Assembly: GCA_002413145.1 (NCBI GenBank)
Contig: DHWK01000041.1
Location: 18,306 to 24,177, forward strand
DNA length: 5,872 bases
Direction: 5' to 3'
From: a bacterium UBP12_UBA5184
Lineage (GTDB): Bacteria > Vulcanimicrobiota > Vulcanimicrobiia > Vulcanimicrobiales > Vulcanimicrobiaceae
Part shown: in pieces, positions 5,388-5,872 of the stretch
Numbering within the stretch: position 1 is the stretch's first letter
Layout: every line of letters starts with the position of its first letter
Notes under the pieces: generated by a model
Told to the model about the DNA's origin: nothing
Databases searched by the model: none
Seen by the model: the letters and a program-made list of their open reading frames with translations, nothing else
Program-made: the position numbers and the translations under genes

Positions 5388-5872
5388 TCACGACACGTTT
5401 AGCGTCGGCTCGGTCGGCTCGGTGACGCTCTCGTCACGTTCCCAACCTTCGTTTTCGAGCTTGATGTGTTGAATGAGCACGACGTTCGCGTTGGCGTCAA
5501 AATCCGCAGAAGCTTGGTATTCGGAAACCCAGCAACGGAAGATCTTGTAGGAGATCGCTTTTTGACCGGCTTCGTTGAAGACGTCGAGGATAATGTCTTT
5601 GCGAAAATCCGCGAGCGAAACCTCAGAGCCCAGTCCTGCGCCGAGATTCCAAACCTTGTTGGCCCACGTCTCGAACTCAAGATCGTGGGTGACGCCGCGT
5701 TCGAGCGTGACCGCGTCGTAGTCGCTGCGGCCCGGCGATTTGCGCGTCAGGCTGGGATCGCCGCCTTCGCGGTGCTTGACGACTTCGGTGGTGCGCTTGA
5801 GCGTGCTGACCTTGCTGACGCCCGCGACGTACTTGCCGTCCCACTTCAGGCGGAACTTGAAGTTCTTGTACG
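5388..5872 (-). CDS. Phage-tail-type inner tube protein, gp19 family (5' end missing)
   Basis: Inner tube subunit of a contractile injection system; in this family, hexameric rings stack to form the tube that the sheath drives out. The reading frame is open at the window edge and gives 160 residues before a TGA at 5390-5388. It opens with YKNFKFRLKWDGKYVAGVSK and contains LKRTTEVVKHREGGDPS, RKSPGRSDYDAVTLERGVTH, FRKDIILDVFNEAGQ, YKIFRCWVSEYQA and QHIKLENEGWERD. All of these are hallmark stretches of the gp19-like tube proteins of eCIS (Afp1/Afp5 and Pvc1/Pvc5 type). Family members are about 145-175 residues, so only a short N-terminal piece should be missing. The C-terminal tail EPTEPTLNVS is also typical. 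It sits 1 base before the gp26-like gene, and a sheath gene or a second tube paralogue would be expected upstream, beyond the right edge. Family assignment is firm; which tube paralogue it is cannot be told. Confidence 0.93.
   Translation of the reverse strand, partial: YKNFKFRLKWDGKYVAGVSKVSTLKRTTEVVKHREGGDPSLTRKSPGRSDYDAVTLERGVTHDLEFETWANKVWNLGAGLGSEVSLADFRKDIILDVFNEAGQKAISYKIFRCWVSEYQASADFDANANVVLIQHIKLENEGWERDESVTEPTEPTLNVS

Noticed and set aside
5399..5680. Minus-strand 93-codon ORF
   Set aside because: A Ser/Arg/Thr-rich shadow of the gp19 tube gene, whose true frame is open to the right edge and full of family motifs.

Overview
The window is GC-rich, densely coding bacterial DNA. All genes lie on the minus strand and read from right to left. 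It is an internal piece of a phage-tail-like contractile injection system locus of the extracellular type (eCIS; relatives are the Afp/PVC particles and the CIS of actinobacteria and other environmental bacteria). Seven genes are present, and the two outermost run off the window. The lineage cannot be named from this sequence alone. High GC and repeat units resembling the 'GTCATCCTGAGCGAAGC' dispersed family suggest an environmental or uncultured bacterium (the Acidobacteriota, Chloroflexota or Eremiobacterota type is plausible), but this is inference.

Layout in transcription order: (1) 5872-5388, inner tube protein of the gp19 family, 5' end missing; (2) 5386-4691, T4 gp26/gp28-like baseplate protein with two CxxC pairs; (3) 4694-4011, a disordered, arginine/alanine/proline-rich protein with conserved-looking ends, carrying two dispersed-repeat-like units in its middle; (4) 4014-2749, Pvc16/Afp16-like DUF4255 protein, probably the tail/sheath terminator, with Ig/IPT-like domains at its C-terminal end; (5) 2749-809, AAA+ ATPase of the Afp15/Pvc15 type with one degenerate and one intact ATPase module; (6) 812-555, an 85-residue protein of unknown function; (7) 561-1, a CIS tube / Pvc7-like protein, 3' end missing.

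The genes are packed as one transcription unit. There is a 1-base gap after gene 1, then overlaps of 4, 4, 1, 4 and 7 bases (GTGA, GTGA, TGATG, ATGA and a 7-base overlap), so translational coupling is likely. No promoter, terminator, RNA gene or CRISPR array was seen, and no non-coding stretch exceeds a few bases. Sheath, spike (VgrG-like), gp25-like, baseplate J-like, tape-measure and toxin/effector genes are not in the window and would be expected beyond either edge.

Together the products would supply the tube polymer, hub/baseplate parts, a tail terminator and an assembly or remodelling ATPase. The least understood pieces are the 227-residue disordered protein and the 85-residue protein.
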